Below, in pieces: positions 34,121 to 42,517 of a stretch of 64,000 bases of DNA; position 1 is the first letter of the stretch, and each line of letters starts with the position of its first letter. A program made the position numbers and the translations under genes. The DNA lies in NCBI GenBank assembly GCA_017526585.1, contig JAFXRC010000012.1:1-64000 (forward strand), read 5' to 3'. The notes under the pieces are model-generated. The model was not told the origin of the DNA. It made no database searches and saw only the letters and a program-made list of their open reading frames with translations. This stretch comes from Fibrobacter sp. GTDB taxonomy: Bacteria; Fibrobacterota; Fibrobacteria; Fibrobacterales; Fibrobacteraceae.

Positions 34121-36079
34121 TTAGCGACCGTTGTCTTTTGCCTTGGACCAAAATTCAAGCAGTTCGGCATTGGTCTTGTATTCTTTCATTCGTTTAATGA
34201 TCTTGTCCATGATTCCGTTTTCGGTTTCATTCTGCGCATCTTGGCGGAATTTCCAAATCACGTTGCGTTCGTAAAGGGTGAGTAGACGCTCTTCCTTTCG
34301 GGTTCCGGACTTGAATATGTCGATGGCGGGCCAGGTGCGCTTTTCGGCGAGACGGCGGTCGAGCACCAGTTCCATGTTACCCGTTCCCTTGAATTCTTCG
34401 AAGATCACTTCGTCCATGCGGCTGCCCGTTTCGATCAGGGCCGTGCCGATGATGGTGAGAGAGCCGCTCTTCTGGACGATTTCACGGACCGGTTCACCTT
34501 CATGTGTCAGAACGATCTGCCCGTTGGAATCCTTGACGAAGTCGCCGAGCTTGTCGGCAATCTTGCGTGCTGCACCGAAGAATTTCTTCGGGAACTGCAT
34601 GGCGTTGGCGTCCACACCGCCCGAAAGAATTTTTCCGGAGTGCGGGATCACCACGTTGTTTGCACGGGCAAAGCGGGTGATGGAGTCGAGCAACACCACG
34701 ACGTCCTTCTGCTGTTCCACGAGTCGCTTCGACTTTTCGAGCACCATGGTAGCGACGCGGGCATGGTGGTCAGGCGGTTCATCGAAGGTCGATGCGACCA
34801 CTTCCGCCTTGAGTGCCGGGTTGTTCTCGACGAGTTTGCCCACGATTTCGCGCATTTCTGTCACTTCTTCGGGACGTTCGTCAATCAGGAGCACGATGAT
34901 GGTGACTTCGGGGTGGTTCGATGCAATGGCGCGAACCATGTTCTGCAAGAGAATCGTCTTACCGGTGCGCGGAGGAGCCAGGATGATGCTGCGCTGACCC
35001 TTACCGATGGGGGAGAACAGATCCATGACTCGCGTGGTGAGTTCGTCCTTGTTCCATTCGAGCTTGATTTTTTCGTTCGGATGAATCGGGGTCAGGTATT
35101 CGAATGCCACGCGGCGCTTGATTTTTTCGGGATCTTCGAAGTTCACCTTGTCTACGCGGCGAAGCGCATAGTACTTATCGTTCTGATCGCGCGGCGGACG
35201 GGCAAGCCCTGCCACTGTGTCGCCGACCTTGAGTCCGAGCTTACGAATCAGGTTCTGGCTGACATAGACATCGTCGGGACCCTGTTGGTAGTTGAATTCG
35301 GTATTGCGGAGGAATCCATGTCCTTGCGGCGTGATTTCCAGGAGACCTTCGGCGTAGATAATGTTGTTCTCGTTTTCGAGGCTCTGCAGAAGCAGTCCAA
35401 GGGACTGTTTGCGGTAGCGCCTGAAGTCCAGGTTTTCCTTTTGGGCTGCGAGTTCCTGCAAGTCGCTCATAGTCATTTTGCGATACTTGCTCCAGCATTC
35501 GCGGGCCTTGTTCCAGGCTTCGGAATCAGGTTCCGGAAGAGGAGTCTGGTCTTCTTCTTCGGGCTGGAATCGCTGGTTCTGGCGGTTGTTCTTGTCGAAA
35601 CGGCGGTTGTTCTTGTTGAATTTGTCGAAACGGCGATTCTGCTGGTTTTGGAAGCGTTGTTGTCCATCGCCATTCTGGTTTGCGTTCTGGTCGCCCTGGT
35701 TGGCTTCAGCACCTTCTGCCTGGGGCTCTGCGTTAGGTTCCATCTGCGCGACAGCTGCGCCCTGTTCTTCATTCGGTGTTGCTACTTGGGGGGCGGCTTG
35801 TTCTTCTATCGGTTTTTCTGTGACCGGAGCGATGGGGGCTTCTACTTGTTCTGCCTTGATTTCTTCGCTGTCACTTGCTTTGTGTGTTTTTTTGGCTTTC
35901 TTGGACTCGGAGTCGTTGTCGTTTTTGGCCGCCTTCGGGGCTCTTGCGCGCTTGGGCTTGATGGTTTCTCCTTCAGGAGCATTCTCAATGTTGATATTCA
36001 GCTCTGCCGGAATTTCGACGCCTGTAGATTCTTGATCTGCCAAATGTGTACCTTTAGAAGTTTTTTTTGCTGGAGCCAC
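34121..36079 (-). CDS. rho: transcription termination factor Rho with long N-terminus and an insertion
   Basis: 652 residues versus about 420 in E. coli. Residues 1-180 are disordered: acidic/Ala/Gln-rich, then Asn/Arg/Phe-rich ([20 protein letters not shown]). From about 190 the standard Rho domains follow: [14 protein letters not shown], a cold-shock RNA-binding domain (GFLRNTEF), Walker [23 protein letters not shown], and the Q-loop region [27 protein letters not shown]. About 28 extra residues (about 507-537) sit between GAARKI and [11 protein letters not shown], where Rho normally has only EEGG. The rest ([25 protein letters not shown]) is standard. It unwinds RNA to end transcription; first gene of a three-gene operon. 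Confidence 0.95.
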   Translation of the reverse strand: MAPAKKTSKGTHLADQESTGVEIPAELNINIENAPEGETIKPKRARAPKAAKNDNDSESKKAKKTHKASDSEEIKAEQVEAPIAPVTEKPIEEQAAPQVATPNEEQGAAVAQMEPNAEPQAEGAEANQGDQNANQNGDGQQRFQNQQNRRFDKFNKNNRRFDKNNRQNQRFQPEEEDQTPLPEPDSEAWNKARECWSKYRKMTMSDLQELAAQKENLDFRRYRKQSLGLLLQSLENENNIIYAEGLLEITPQGHGFLRNTEFNYQQGPDDVYVSQNLIRKLGLKVGDTVAGLARPPRDQNDKYYALRRVDKVNFEDPEKIKRRVAFEYLTPIHPNEKIKLEWNKDELTTRVMDLFSPIGKGQRSIILAPPRTGKTILLQNMVRAIASNHPEVTIIVLLIDERPEEVTEMREIVGKLVENNPALKAEVVASTFDEPPDHHARVATMVLEKSKRLVEQQKDVVVLLDSITRFARANNVVIPHSGKILSGGVDANAMQFPKKFFGAARKIADKLGDFVKDSNGQIVLTHEGEPVREIVQKSGSLTIIGTALIETGSRMDEVIFEEFKGTGNMELVLDRRLAEKRTWPAIDIFKSGTRKEERLLTLYERNVIWKFRQDAQNETENGIMDKIIKRMKEYKTNAELLEFWSKAKDNGR

Positions 36080-36207
36080 GATGGTTTCCTACTGTAAATG
36101 AAAAAAGATTTGTTGATTGAGTTAGATGTAAATAAATGCGCCTGAGTCGGAATAATGCATCCGCTAATAAAGATTAGGCACCTATAAAATAAATAAAAAA
36201 AACGTAT

Positions 36208-36245
36208 TTGTCACGGGAAAAGGGGCTTTTTTGCGAAAAAACGCC
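36208..36245 (-). terminator. terminator of the ribosomal/cNMP operon
   Basis: Minus strand GGGC-gTTTTTT-CGC-AAAAAA-GCCC followed by CTTTT, just after the stop at 36252. Confidence 0.6.
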
Positions 36246-36251
36246 CAATTT

Positions 36252-37199
36252 TTACTTTGTTCCCTCGACGAGTCCCTTGTCGAGCAGGGGGTAAATTCGA
36301 TTGAGCTCCATTAGGTCTAGAATGGAGTCGAAGTCTCCGAAGAAGAAAGGAATTTCGCTGATTTCAGGGAGCTTTTCCTTGGAGTCGATCGATACCGATG
36401 CGTTCAGTAGCTTTCGGTCAATCAGTGAGAGAAGCGTTCTTGTGGTGAGCGTTGCGCCGTGCATTGCCTTGCGCGAATTTTTCAGCAAGTCTGGTGTCGC
36501 TACGGAGAACATGCCGTTCTTGAGCGGCTCGGTGTTCTGCTGCACGGTCTTGATGACGGCGCTTAAGACCATCTGGTCGGTCATCGAAAGAATTTGCGGG
36601 GGAGTCTTCTTGTACCGGGCGCGGAAGCATATGCTTTCGTACAGAAGGTGGACTACGCTTGGATTCTTGACAAGGACATCGGCTCCCTGCATTTTAAGAA
36701 TGTCGAGCTCTTCGAGCAGTTGCAGAAGCTCCTTGAGATCGTCGCGAGCGATGTTGAATAGATTGTGAACGCTGTCAAAAATTTCTGAGAACGGAACTCC
36801 GCCGTCCTTGTCCGCCTTTGCGGAAAGCGAGCCTAGAATATAGAGCAGGCTGGGGAGTGCCTTGATCTTGTCGCTCTTGTGCTTGTTGCTTTGCGCAATG
36901 GCAAGGCGACCTGTCAAGAACTGCATGATCGACTTGAACCAGGCGGGAGATTTTTCGAGAGCGCTTTCGAGATTTTCCGATGTGATTTCCTGGAGCTCGG
37001 AATCTTCGGTTGCAGTGACGGTTTCGCTGCAGGGCTCGTTTTTAAGGAGCGAAAGTTCGCCAATTAAGGCTCCCGGACCGTAAACGTTCGTGTCGCCATT
37101 TCGCGTATTGGTTCCGCATAGTTCGCCATTACGGACAACGTAGAGATTCTTACCGAAATCCCCTTCGAAGAACAGTACCTGACCTTCTTCTAGCGTCAT
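36252..37199 (-). CDS. cyclic-nucleotide-binding-domain protein, second copy
   Basis: 315 residues. Residues 1-100 form a cNMP-binding beta-roll: EGQVLFFEGDFGKNLYVVRNGELCG, GPGALIGELSLLKNEPCSETVTATEDSEL. The G-E-L-S segment matches the phosphate-binding cassette, but the Arg expected later in that cassette is not evident. The remainder is helical with no CRP-type helix-turn-helix recognised. Overlaps the preceding paralog by 4 nt. Both sit after rplS. They could be sensor or scaffold proteins; nucleotide binding is unproven. Confidence 0.7.
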   Translation of the reverse strand: MTLEEGQVLFFEGDFGKNLYVVRNGELCGTNTRNGDTNVYGPGALIGELSLLKNEPCSETVTATEDSELQEITSENLESALEKSPAWFKSIMQFLTGRLAIAQSNKHKSDKIKALPSLLYILGSLSAKADKDGGVPFSEIFDSVHNLFNIARDDLKELLQLLEELDILKMQGADVLVKNPSVVHLLYESICFRARYKKTPPQILSMTDQMVLSAVIKTVQQNTEPLKNGMFSVATPDLLKNSRKAMHGATLTTRTLLSLIDRKLLNASVSIDSKEKLPEISEIPFFFGDFDSILDLMELNRIYPLLDKGLVEGTK

Positions 37200-38125
37200 A
37201 GCACCCCCCGGATATTGGTTTCGTAGCGGAGAGCCTTCAAGAAGTAGAGAACCTTCGACTTGTTGATATGGAAGAGATCAGAATTGTTCTTTTCTGCGCT
37301 GAACCATTCCAATTTCAGCAGGTTAATCCACTGGGTCACTGCTGCATTGGGGAACTTCTGCTTAATGAACTGAATCCATTCGGGACCATTCTTGGAGATG
37401 GTCTCGTCCTCGGTTGACAGGTATACCAGAATCTGCTTCAGCTCTAAAGTTAACTTGTATGGAACGAAACTTTCTCCGTTGTCGTTGCAACGAAGGTAGT
37501 CAGTGAATATCCGCAGTAGTTCCGAATCGATCGCCCTGCAGAAGATGCGCTTATTCTTTTCTGAAAGCTTTATCAGGTGTCTGCGCAAAAGGGATTTCAG
37601 GTCCTCTTCGACGGTAATGGTCGGAATCTTCGTCAAAAAGCTGAATTCGCGGATAAGCTCGGCGAGGTTGAAGTCTGTCTTTTCGCTCTTGTGGCTCAGG
37701 TATTCGGCGAGACTCAAGAGCGTATTCTGCACGCGCGTCTCGACGGCGGAACGCTTTAGCTGGTGCGTCTTTGCGGAGATACTCCGGATAAGAGCCAATA
37801 GCCACAGCGGAAGTCGCTTGAGCTCGGATTCCATGCAGTCTTCGGTGACAAGCGTAATTTTGGAATCCTTGGCTGCCGAAAGTTCGTACTTGAACGGTTC
37901 GCGTTCCAGGAGTGCGGCTACCCCGACCAGGTCCCCTGGTCGCATGGTGAATACCGTTGAATAGGGGGGGGTCGTTTCGCGGGCGACGAGTTCTCCGTCT
38001 TCAAGAATGACGATATTTCGCTCTTCGCTTCCGGGAGAGTAAACAACAAAACCCGCCTTCACGCTTTGGTGCGTGGGCGGGATAACTTGTTGCCGGACTG
38101 GCTGTCGGGAATCCCCCGTAATCAT
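37196..38125 (-). CDS. cyclic-nucleotide-binding-domain protein, first copy
   Basis: 309 residues. After a 20-residue lead the cNMP-binding fold spans about 22-115 (VKAGFVVYSPGSEERNIVILEDGELVAR, RPGDLVGVAALLEREPFKYELSAAKDSKI). The cassette GVAALLEREPF lacks a clear E/R pair. A central helical region has a possible winged-helix (ELIREFSFLTKIPTITVEEDLKSLLRRHLIKL). Same overall layout and size as the gene at 36252, so they probably arose by duplication. Twenty-eight nt after rplS, so likely on the ribosomal operon transcript. Confidence 0.7.
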   Translation of the reverse strand: MITGDSRQPVRQQVIPPTHQSVKAGFVVYSPGSEERNIVILEDGELVARETTPPYSTVFTMRPGDLVGVAALLEREPFKYELSAAKDSKITLVTEDCMESELKRLPLWLLALIRSISAKTHQLKRSAVETRVQNTLLSLAEYLSHKSEKTDFNLAELIREFSFLTKIPTITVEEDLKSLLRRHLIKLSEKNKRIFCRAIDSELLRIFTDYLRCNDNGESFVPYKLTLELKQILVYLSTEDETISKNGPEWIQFIKQKFPNAAVTQWINLLKLEWFSAEKNNSDLFHINKSKVLYFLKALRYETNIRGVL

Positions 38126-38153
38126 CGGAGAACAACCGCCTTATTGCCGTTAA

Positions 38154-38501
38154 TTAGTCCTGACGTTCTTCGATACGGGCTGCCTTACCGCGGAGGTTGC
38201 GCATGTAGTAGATGCGAGCCTGACGGACCTTACCCGGACGGTCGAGAACGATAGAGTCGATGCGGGGGGAGTGGAGCGGGAAAATACGTTCCACGGCCAC
38301 AGAGCCGCTCATCTTACGAACGGTGAGAGTTGCGGAAATGCCGGTATTCTTCTTCTGGATCACGACACCCTTGAACGGCTGGATACGTTCCTTGGTGCCT
38401 TCGATCACCTTCACGTTCACGGTGACGGTGTCACCTGCGCGGAAGTCAGGAAGGTCGGTCTTCAAATTTTCGTTATGGATTGCTTCAATGTTCAGGGACA
38501 T
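38154..38501 (-). CDS. rplS: 50S ribosomal protein L19
   Basis: 115 residues, standard length. [33 protein letters not shown] and [25 protein letters not shown], then [20 protein letters not shown] are unmistakable. It sits at the 30S-50S interface. Follows trmD by 15 nt in the usual rpsP-rimM-trmD-rplS order. Confidence 0.97.
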   Translation of the reverse strand: MSLNIEAIHNENLKTDLPDFRAGDTVTVNVKVIEGTKERIQPFKGVVIQKKNTGISATLTVRKMSGSVAVERIFPLHSPRIDSIVLDRPGKVRQARIYYMRNLRGKAARIEERQD

Positions 38502-38516
38502 TTGTGTACCTCGTTT

Positions 38517-39221
38517 TTATTTGATGCCAAATTTAGAATCTTTTTCAAGATTTTTAAAGATGTCTGGACGTCTTTCTTGCGTTCTTTTGAACGATTCTTG
38601 GCGTCTCCAGGCTTTTATGTTCGCATGGTGACCCGATAAGAGCACTTCGGGGACCTTTTTTCCTTCAAAAACTTCGGGTCGTGTGTAGACCGGCCATCCC
38701 AGTACCCCCTGCGCAAAGGAGTCCGTGTCGCCGGATTCGCGGTTTCCGAGGGCGCCGTCGATCAGTCTAACGATGGCGTCGGTCACGAGCATCGCCGGAA
38801 GTTCGCCACCGCTTACGACAAAGTCACCGATGGAAATTTCCAAATCGACCTCGGACTGGCGGATGCGGTCGTCGATTCCCTTGTAGTGTCCACAGACGAG
38901 CACCAGGTGACTTTCGTGAGAAAGCTCTTCCGCCATCTTGTGGTTGAAGGGTATTCCATCTGCCGTGAGGTAGATGACCTTTCCGCCATCCTCCTTGACT
39001 CCCGTGCTGCGGATCGCTTTCGCCAAGGGCTCCGGTCTTAGGACCATTCCCGGCTCTCCGCCGTAGGGGACATCATCCACCTGTCCGTAGTCGTTGATGG
39101 CAAAGTCGCGCAGGTAGACGGTGTTGAATTCCATCAGTCCCTTGCTCTGGGCGCGTCCCATGATAGAAGACTTCATGGGCGTAAACATTTCCGGAAAGAT
39201 GGTGATGCAGTCGATCTTCAT
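38517..39221 (-). CDS. trmD: tRNA (guanine37-N1)-methyltransferase TrmD
   Basis: 234 residues. ATG 39221 has a strong GGAGG upstream. MKIDCITIFPEMF, the trefoil-knot SAM site LVCGHYKGIDDRIRQSEVDLEISIGDFVVSGGELPAMLVTDAI, and the C-terminal LSGHHANIKAWRR are diagnostic. It makes m1G37 in tRNAs, preventing frameshifts. The start overlaps the rimM stop by 4 nt. Confidence 0.97.
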   Translation of the reverse strand: MKIDCITIFPEMFTPMKSSIMGRAQSKGLMEFNTVYLRDFAINDYGQVDDVPYGGEPGMVLRPEPLAKAIRSTGVKEDGGKVIYLTADGIPFNHKMAEELSHESHLVLVCGHYKGIDDRIRQSEVDLEISIGDFVVSGGELPAMLVTDAIVRLIDGALGNRESGDTDSFAQGVLGWPVYTRPEVFEGKKVPEVLLSGHHANIKAWRRQESFKRTQERRPDIFKNLEKDSKFGIK

Positions 39222-39775
39222 CTTTCCTCCGGACAAAGGCTCTTTAAGTAGTCCTTGTCACAGGTAATGAACTTGCCATCTCCGTCCACATTCAAGACGC
39301 AGTCGTCTATCCAGGGGGCGAGGATTGTCTTTGAAGAATATGCATTCTGAAAAGCGGGATCGAACTTGATGTGAAACGCGTTCACGGTCGGCAGTTCCTC
39401 GACTCCGAGGACTTCGCCGATGTCGGTTCCGTCTTCCAGTTTTACGCGGAATCCTTCCAGCTCGTCAAGGTAGAATTCGCCCTCGGGGAGGGGGAGCCTT
39501 TCCGATTCGGGGATCATCAGGTCTCCGTTGACGAAATGGGTGAGCGATTCGGGCGTATCGTATCCCTTGAACTTGAGCAACCACAGATTGTTTGCAAGCC
39601 TGGAATCTTCCAGCGTCAATTGAACCGTCTCGCCATTGGTCTTCTTTAGCATCACATCCGAGAGCTTCTCGTGACGGTTTAAGTCATGAGTCAGCGGCAT
39701 CGCCTTGATGTAGCCCTTGACACCATGGGTGCGCATGAGCTGGCATACGGTGATGTATTCTTCGGATTCAGACAT
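39218..39775 (-). CDS. rimM: 16S rRNA processing protein RimM
   Basis: 185 residues. N-terminal RimM barrel (CQLMRTHGVKGYIKAMPLTHDLNR) and C-terminal PRC-barrel (LPEGEFYLDELEGFRVKLEDGTDIGEV, then APWIDDCVLNVDGD). It binds ribosomal protein S19 and aids 30S head maturation. A terminator lies between rpsP and this gene, so it needs read-through or its own promoter. Confidence 0.95.
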   Translation of the reverse strand: MSESEEYITVCQLMRTHGVKGYIKAMPLTHDLNRHEKLSDVMLKKTNGETVQLTLEDSRLANNLWLLKFKGYDTPESLTHFVNGDLMIPESERLPLPEGEFYLDELEGFRVKLEDGTDIGEVLGVEELPTVNAFHIKFDPAFQNAYSSKTILAPWIDDCVLNVDGDGKFITCDKDYLKSLCPEER

Positions 39776-39837
39776 GAAAGACGTAGGAGGGTTTAGTGAG
39801 CGCTGAAAGGCGGTTGTCCATTTTCAAGAGGCGTTCG

Positions 39838-39872
39838 CTTAAAAAAATCCCGTGTCCGCTTGGGGCACGGGG
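39838..39872 (-). terminator. terminator/attenuator between rpsP and rimM
   Basis: Minus strand CCCGTGCCCCAAGCGGACACGGG followed by ATTTTTTTAAG. It lies 19 nt past the rpsP stop and inside the usual operon, so it probably lowers rimM-trmD-rplS expression relative to rpsP. Confidence 0.8.
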
Positions 39873-39890
39873 TTTCCTTAAAAGCAAAAA

Positions 39891-40334
39891 TTATGCTTCG
39901 GCAGCGGGAGCTTCTGCGGCAGGAGCTTCGGCGGCGGCAGCGGCTTCAGCAGCGGCGGCTTCCTTGGCGGCCTTTTCAGCTTCGATCTTGGCGAGAGCCT
40001 TAGGACCGAGCTTGGCCTTCTTGGCCTTTTCAGCACGCGGAGCAGCGGTCTTGCCTTCGATGGAGCGACCGGCGCGGATTTCGTGGAACAGGTCCATGAT
40101 GCCGACCTTCTTGAGGAGGCTACGGACGGTGTCGGACGGCTGTGCGCCAGTCTGGAGCCACTTGAGCACCTTTTCCTGGTCGAACTTGATGTCCGGGGTC
40201 TTCTGGTTCGGGTTGTAGAAACCGACCTGTTCGATAAAGCTATCGTCGCGGGCCTTGCGGGAGTCGATGACCACGGCGCGGTAGATGGGGTTGTGACGCT
40301 TGCCGAAACGAGCGAGACGGATAACGGTTGCCAT
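39891..40334 (-). CDS. rpsP: 30S ribosomal protein S16 with long Ala/Glu tail
   Basis: 147 residues, versus about 80 in E. coli. The first 85 (VIRLARFGKRHNPIYRAVVIDSRKARD, QTGAQPSDTVRSLLKKVGIM) are ordinary S16. They are followed by a basic linker (APRAEKAKKAKLGPKALAKIEAEKAAKEA) and an Ala/Glu/Pro repeat tail. Tails of this sort are seen on S16 in the Bacteroidetes group. First gene of its operon, with promoter CTATATTTGGCGC at 40400 giving a 5' leader of about 60 nt. Confidence 0.96.
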   Translation of the reverse strand: MATVIRLARFGKRHNPIYRAVVIDSRKARDDSFIEQVGFYNPNQKTPDIKFDQEKVLKWLQTGAQPSDTVRSLLKKVGIMDLFHEIRAGRSIEGKTAAPRAEKAKKAKLGPKALAKIEAEKAAKEAAAAEAAAAAEAPAAEAPAAEA

Positions 40335-40399
40335 TTTAACCTCTTTTTGTGAAAATCCCGTTTTTTAGGGGAATTTGGGGTTTGTTTTATTGTTTGCGC

Positions 40400-40407
40400 C
40401 AAATATA
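40400..40407 (-). promoter_or_regulatory. TATATTTG promoter box of rpsP
   Basis: Minus strand CTATATTTGGCGCA, the same 14 bases as before the tRNA remnant (347-354). It lies 66 nt before the rpsP ATG. Confidence 0.55.
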
Positions 40408-40666
40408 GCAAAAGAATCTTGTTTGTAAAGGACGGCAATGTAAAAATTTCCGTTCTTTGCATATAAATTAACTGAAAATTGGCGTTTTTTGACGAAAAAT
40501 GGCCGTTTTGGGGGCGAAAAGGTGCTTGTTGAAATGCTCCGATGGAAGCGCTTTTGGCCGGATCTGGCGGCTTGGATTGCGCTCGGCACATACTTTTAGC
40601 TTACGGCAATCTTTCCGCTGTGTTTTTTTATGTATTTTAACAAAGAAATTTATCCAGAGGTGTTTA
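40408..40666. other. intergenic region between rpsP and the GGDEF gene
   Basis: About 330 bp lie between the divergent starts. Apart from the rpsP promoter the only features are AT-rich stretches and the AGAGG ribosome site before 40667. The reading frame of the GGDEF gene stays open upstream to 40499, but that part has no signal or domain and is treated as non-coding. Confidence 0.5.
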
Positions 40667-42454
40667 ATGGATAACAAGTTGACGTTCGCTGATACGGCTA
40701 TCGCTCTTTCGCTTGACTACGAGTGCGTTTTTTTCGTTGATGCGGAAAATGCTAACTATGCCATGTATGCCCTCCATGGGAACCACCAGTCTTTGCAGTT
40801 GAGCGAAACGAGCGATTTCTGGGAAGACACCCGTGTGAATCTCCAGACGGTTGTCTACGAAGAAGACCGGCGGCATTTTGCAGAGGTGGTTTCCAGGGAT
40901 CACCTGCTTTCTGCGGTGCAAAACGACAACACCTATACGTATAAATATCGGATTGTCGTCGATGGGGAACCGGTGTGGTACGTGATGAAGGTGGTTCTCG
41001 GCAAGTCGAATGGAAAAGACTACCTGATCATTGGGATTACCAACATCGATAAGCAGGAACGAGAACGGCAAAGCCTGGAACAGAAAGCTTCCAAGAGCGC
41101 GACCTATGGTCAAATTGTGATGGCTCTTGCCGAACGGTACGACGCCCTTTACATGGTGGACCTTGAAACGGACCATTATGTGCAGTACAAGAGCGAACGA
41201 ACTTTCTGCGAGCTGAGTGTTGCGCTTGAAGGCGACGACTTCTTCAATCAGCTGCGCAAGGACGCCCTGTCGGTTGTTTATAAGGACGACATTGATCTGA
41301 TAACGGCGGCACTTACCAGGGATACCTTGCTCAAGGAACTGGACGACTATGGAGTATTTGCCCTGACCTACCGCCTGAATACTCCGAAAGGCCCGCAGTA
41401 TGTGAAGTTGATTGCGGTTTATTCCGACACGAAGCATATCGTCATCAGTGTGACAAACATTGATGCCCAGATGCGCCGCGAAATGGAACTGAGGAGCCTG
41501 GTGTCCAAAAGCGAAGTCTACGGCCAGATCGTGATGGCTTTGGCAGAGCGCTACGACGCCCTTTACATGGTCGATCTGGAGACGAACCATTTTGCTCAGT
41601 ACAAGGCCGAGCGCATGTACAGTGAACTGAGTGTCGCTGCCGAAGGGGAGGACTTCTTTAACCAGCTGCAGAAGGATGCCCTGTCGGTCGTGTATGCCGA
41701 AGACATCCCGCTTATTCAGGCGGCACTGACGCGCGAGTCATTGCTGGGAGAGCTCGACGAAAACGGCTTGTTTACGATCAGCTATCGGCTCAATTCGCCA
41801 AACGGCCCCATGTATGTGAACCTTGTCGCTGTGTATTCCGACAAGACGCACGTGGTGATCAGTATCACCAATGTCGACGCCCAGGTTCGCCGCGAACAGA
41901 AGATGAGGGAAGAAGCGAACATCGCCTTCGAAAGGGCCCGCCGCGACGACCTGACTGGCATCAAGAACAAGAATGCCTATGGTGAATTTGAACGGGCGCT
42001 GGACCTGCAAATTCGGTCGGGTGACGATGTCGAGTTTGCGATCGCCATTTGCGATGTGAACGGCCTAAAAACTGTTAACGATACGCAAGGGCACATTGCA
42101 GGGGACAACTACATCAGGAACGCGTCTAAGCTAGTGTGCGAGACGTTCAAGCATAGCCCCGTGTTCCGCGTGGGAGGCGATGAATTTGTTGCAATTTTGC
42201 GTGGGGCCGACTTCGTGAACCGCGAACAGCTGGAACAGCAGCTTTACAATACAGTGAAAAGGAATGCCGATGAAGACAAGGTTGTCTTGGCATGTGGCAT
42301 TTCCGTGTTCGATCAGAAGCATGACAAGAGTGTCTCTGCGGTGTTTGAAAGGGCCGACGCCATGATGTATCGGAACAAAATGGCCCTGAAGGGCGGCCGC
42401 GATGAAATCCTGAACACAATCATCAGAACGATTGGTGCTAGAACGACTATTTAG
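40667..42454 (+). CDS. diguanylate cyclase-type GGDEF protein with three PAS-like repeats
   Basis: 595 residues from ATG 40667 (AGAGG 7 nt upstream). Residues 1-141 are one PAS-like sensor. Residues 142-279 and 280-417 are two nearly identical copies (each begins SK-x-x-x-YGQIVMALAERYDALYMVDLET). The C-terminal GGDEF domain runs from about 425 (DDLTGIKNKNAY) with the signature RVGGDEF at 501-507, so cyclase activity is expected. No RxxD inhibitory site is seen before it. No membrane helix: a cytoplasmic sensor making cyclic di-GMP (or a related dinucleotide). Ligand of the PAS-like domains unknown. Confidence 0.85.
   Translation: MDNKLTFADTAIALSLDYECVFFVDAENANYAMYALHGNHQSLQLSETSDFWEDTRVNLQTVVYEEDRRHFAEVVSRDHLLSAVQNDNTYTYKYRIVVDGEPVWYVMKVVLGKSNGKDYLIIGITNIDKQERERQSLEQKASKSATYGQIVMALAERYDALYMVDLETDHYVQYKSERTFCELSVALEGDDFFNQLRKDALSVVYKDDIDLITAALTRDTLLKELDDYGVFALTYRLNTPKGPQYVKLIAVYSDTKHIVISVTNIDAQMRREMELRSLVSKSEVYGQIVMALAERYDALYMVDLETNHFAQYKAERMYSELSVAAEGEDFFNQLQKDALSVVYAEDIPLIQAALTRESLLGELDENGLFTISYRLNSPNGPMYVNLVAVYSDKTHVVISITNVDAQVRREQKMREEANIAFERARRDDLTGIKNKNAYGEFERALDLQIRSGDDVEFAIAICDVNGLKTVNDTQGHIAGDNYIRNASKLVCETFKHSPVFRVGGDEFVAILRGADFVNREQLEQQLYNTVKRNADEDKVVLACGISVFDQKHDKSVSAVFERADAMMYRNKMALKGGRDEILNTIIRTIGARTTI
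41090..41917 (+). repeat. two tandem 414-bp direct repeats in the GGDEF gene
   Basis: Copies at 41090-41503 and 41504-41917 encode two 138-residue sensor domains. Runs such as YGQIVMALAERYDALYMVDL are identical between them, indicating a fairly recent in-frame duplication. Confidence 0.85.
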
Positions 42455-42517
42455 AGCTTACGCGGGAAACATCTTTTTTTTATTTTTGTGCAGATAATTT
42501 TTAGATGGATAAAAAAG

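Noticed and set aside
34502-36097. 531-codon plus-strand frame over rho
   Set aside because: rho is certain on the other strand; this frame is a compositional shadow.
40499-40666. N-terminal extension of the GGDEF protein
   Set aside because: The AGAGG ribosome site before ATG 40667 and lack of any domain in the upstream 56 codons favour the shorter protein.
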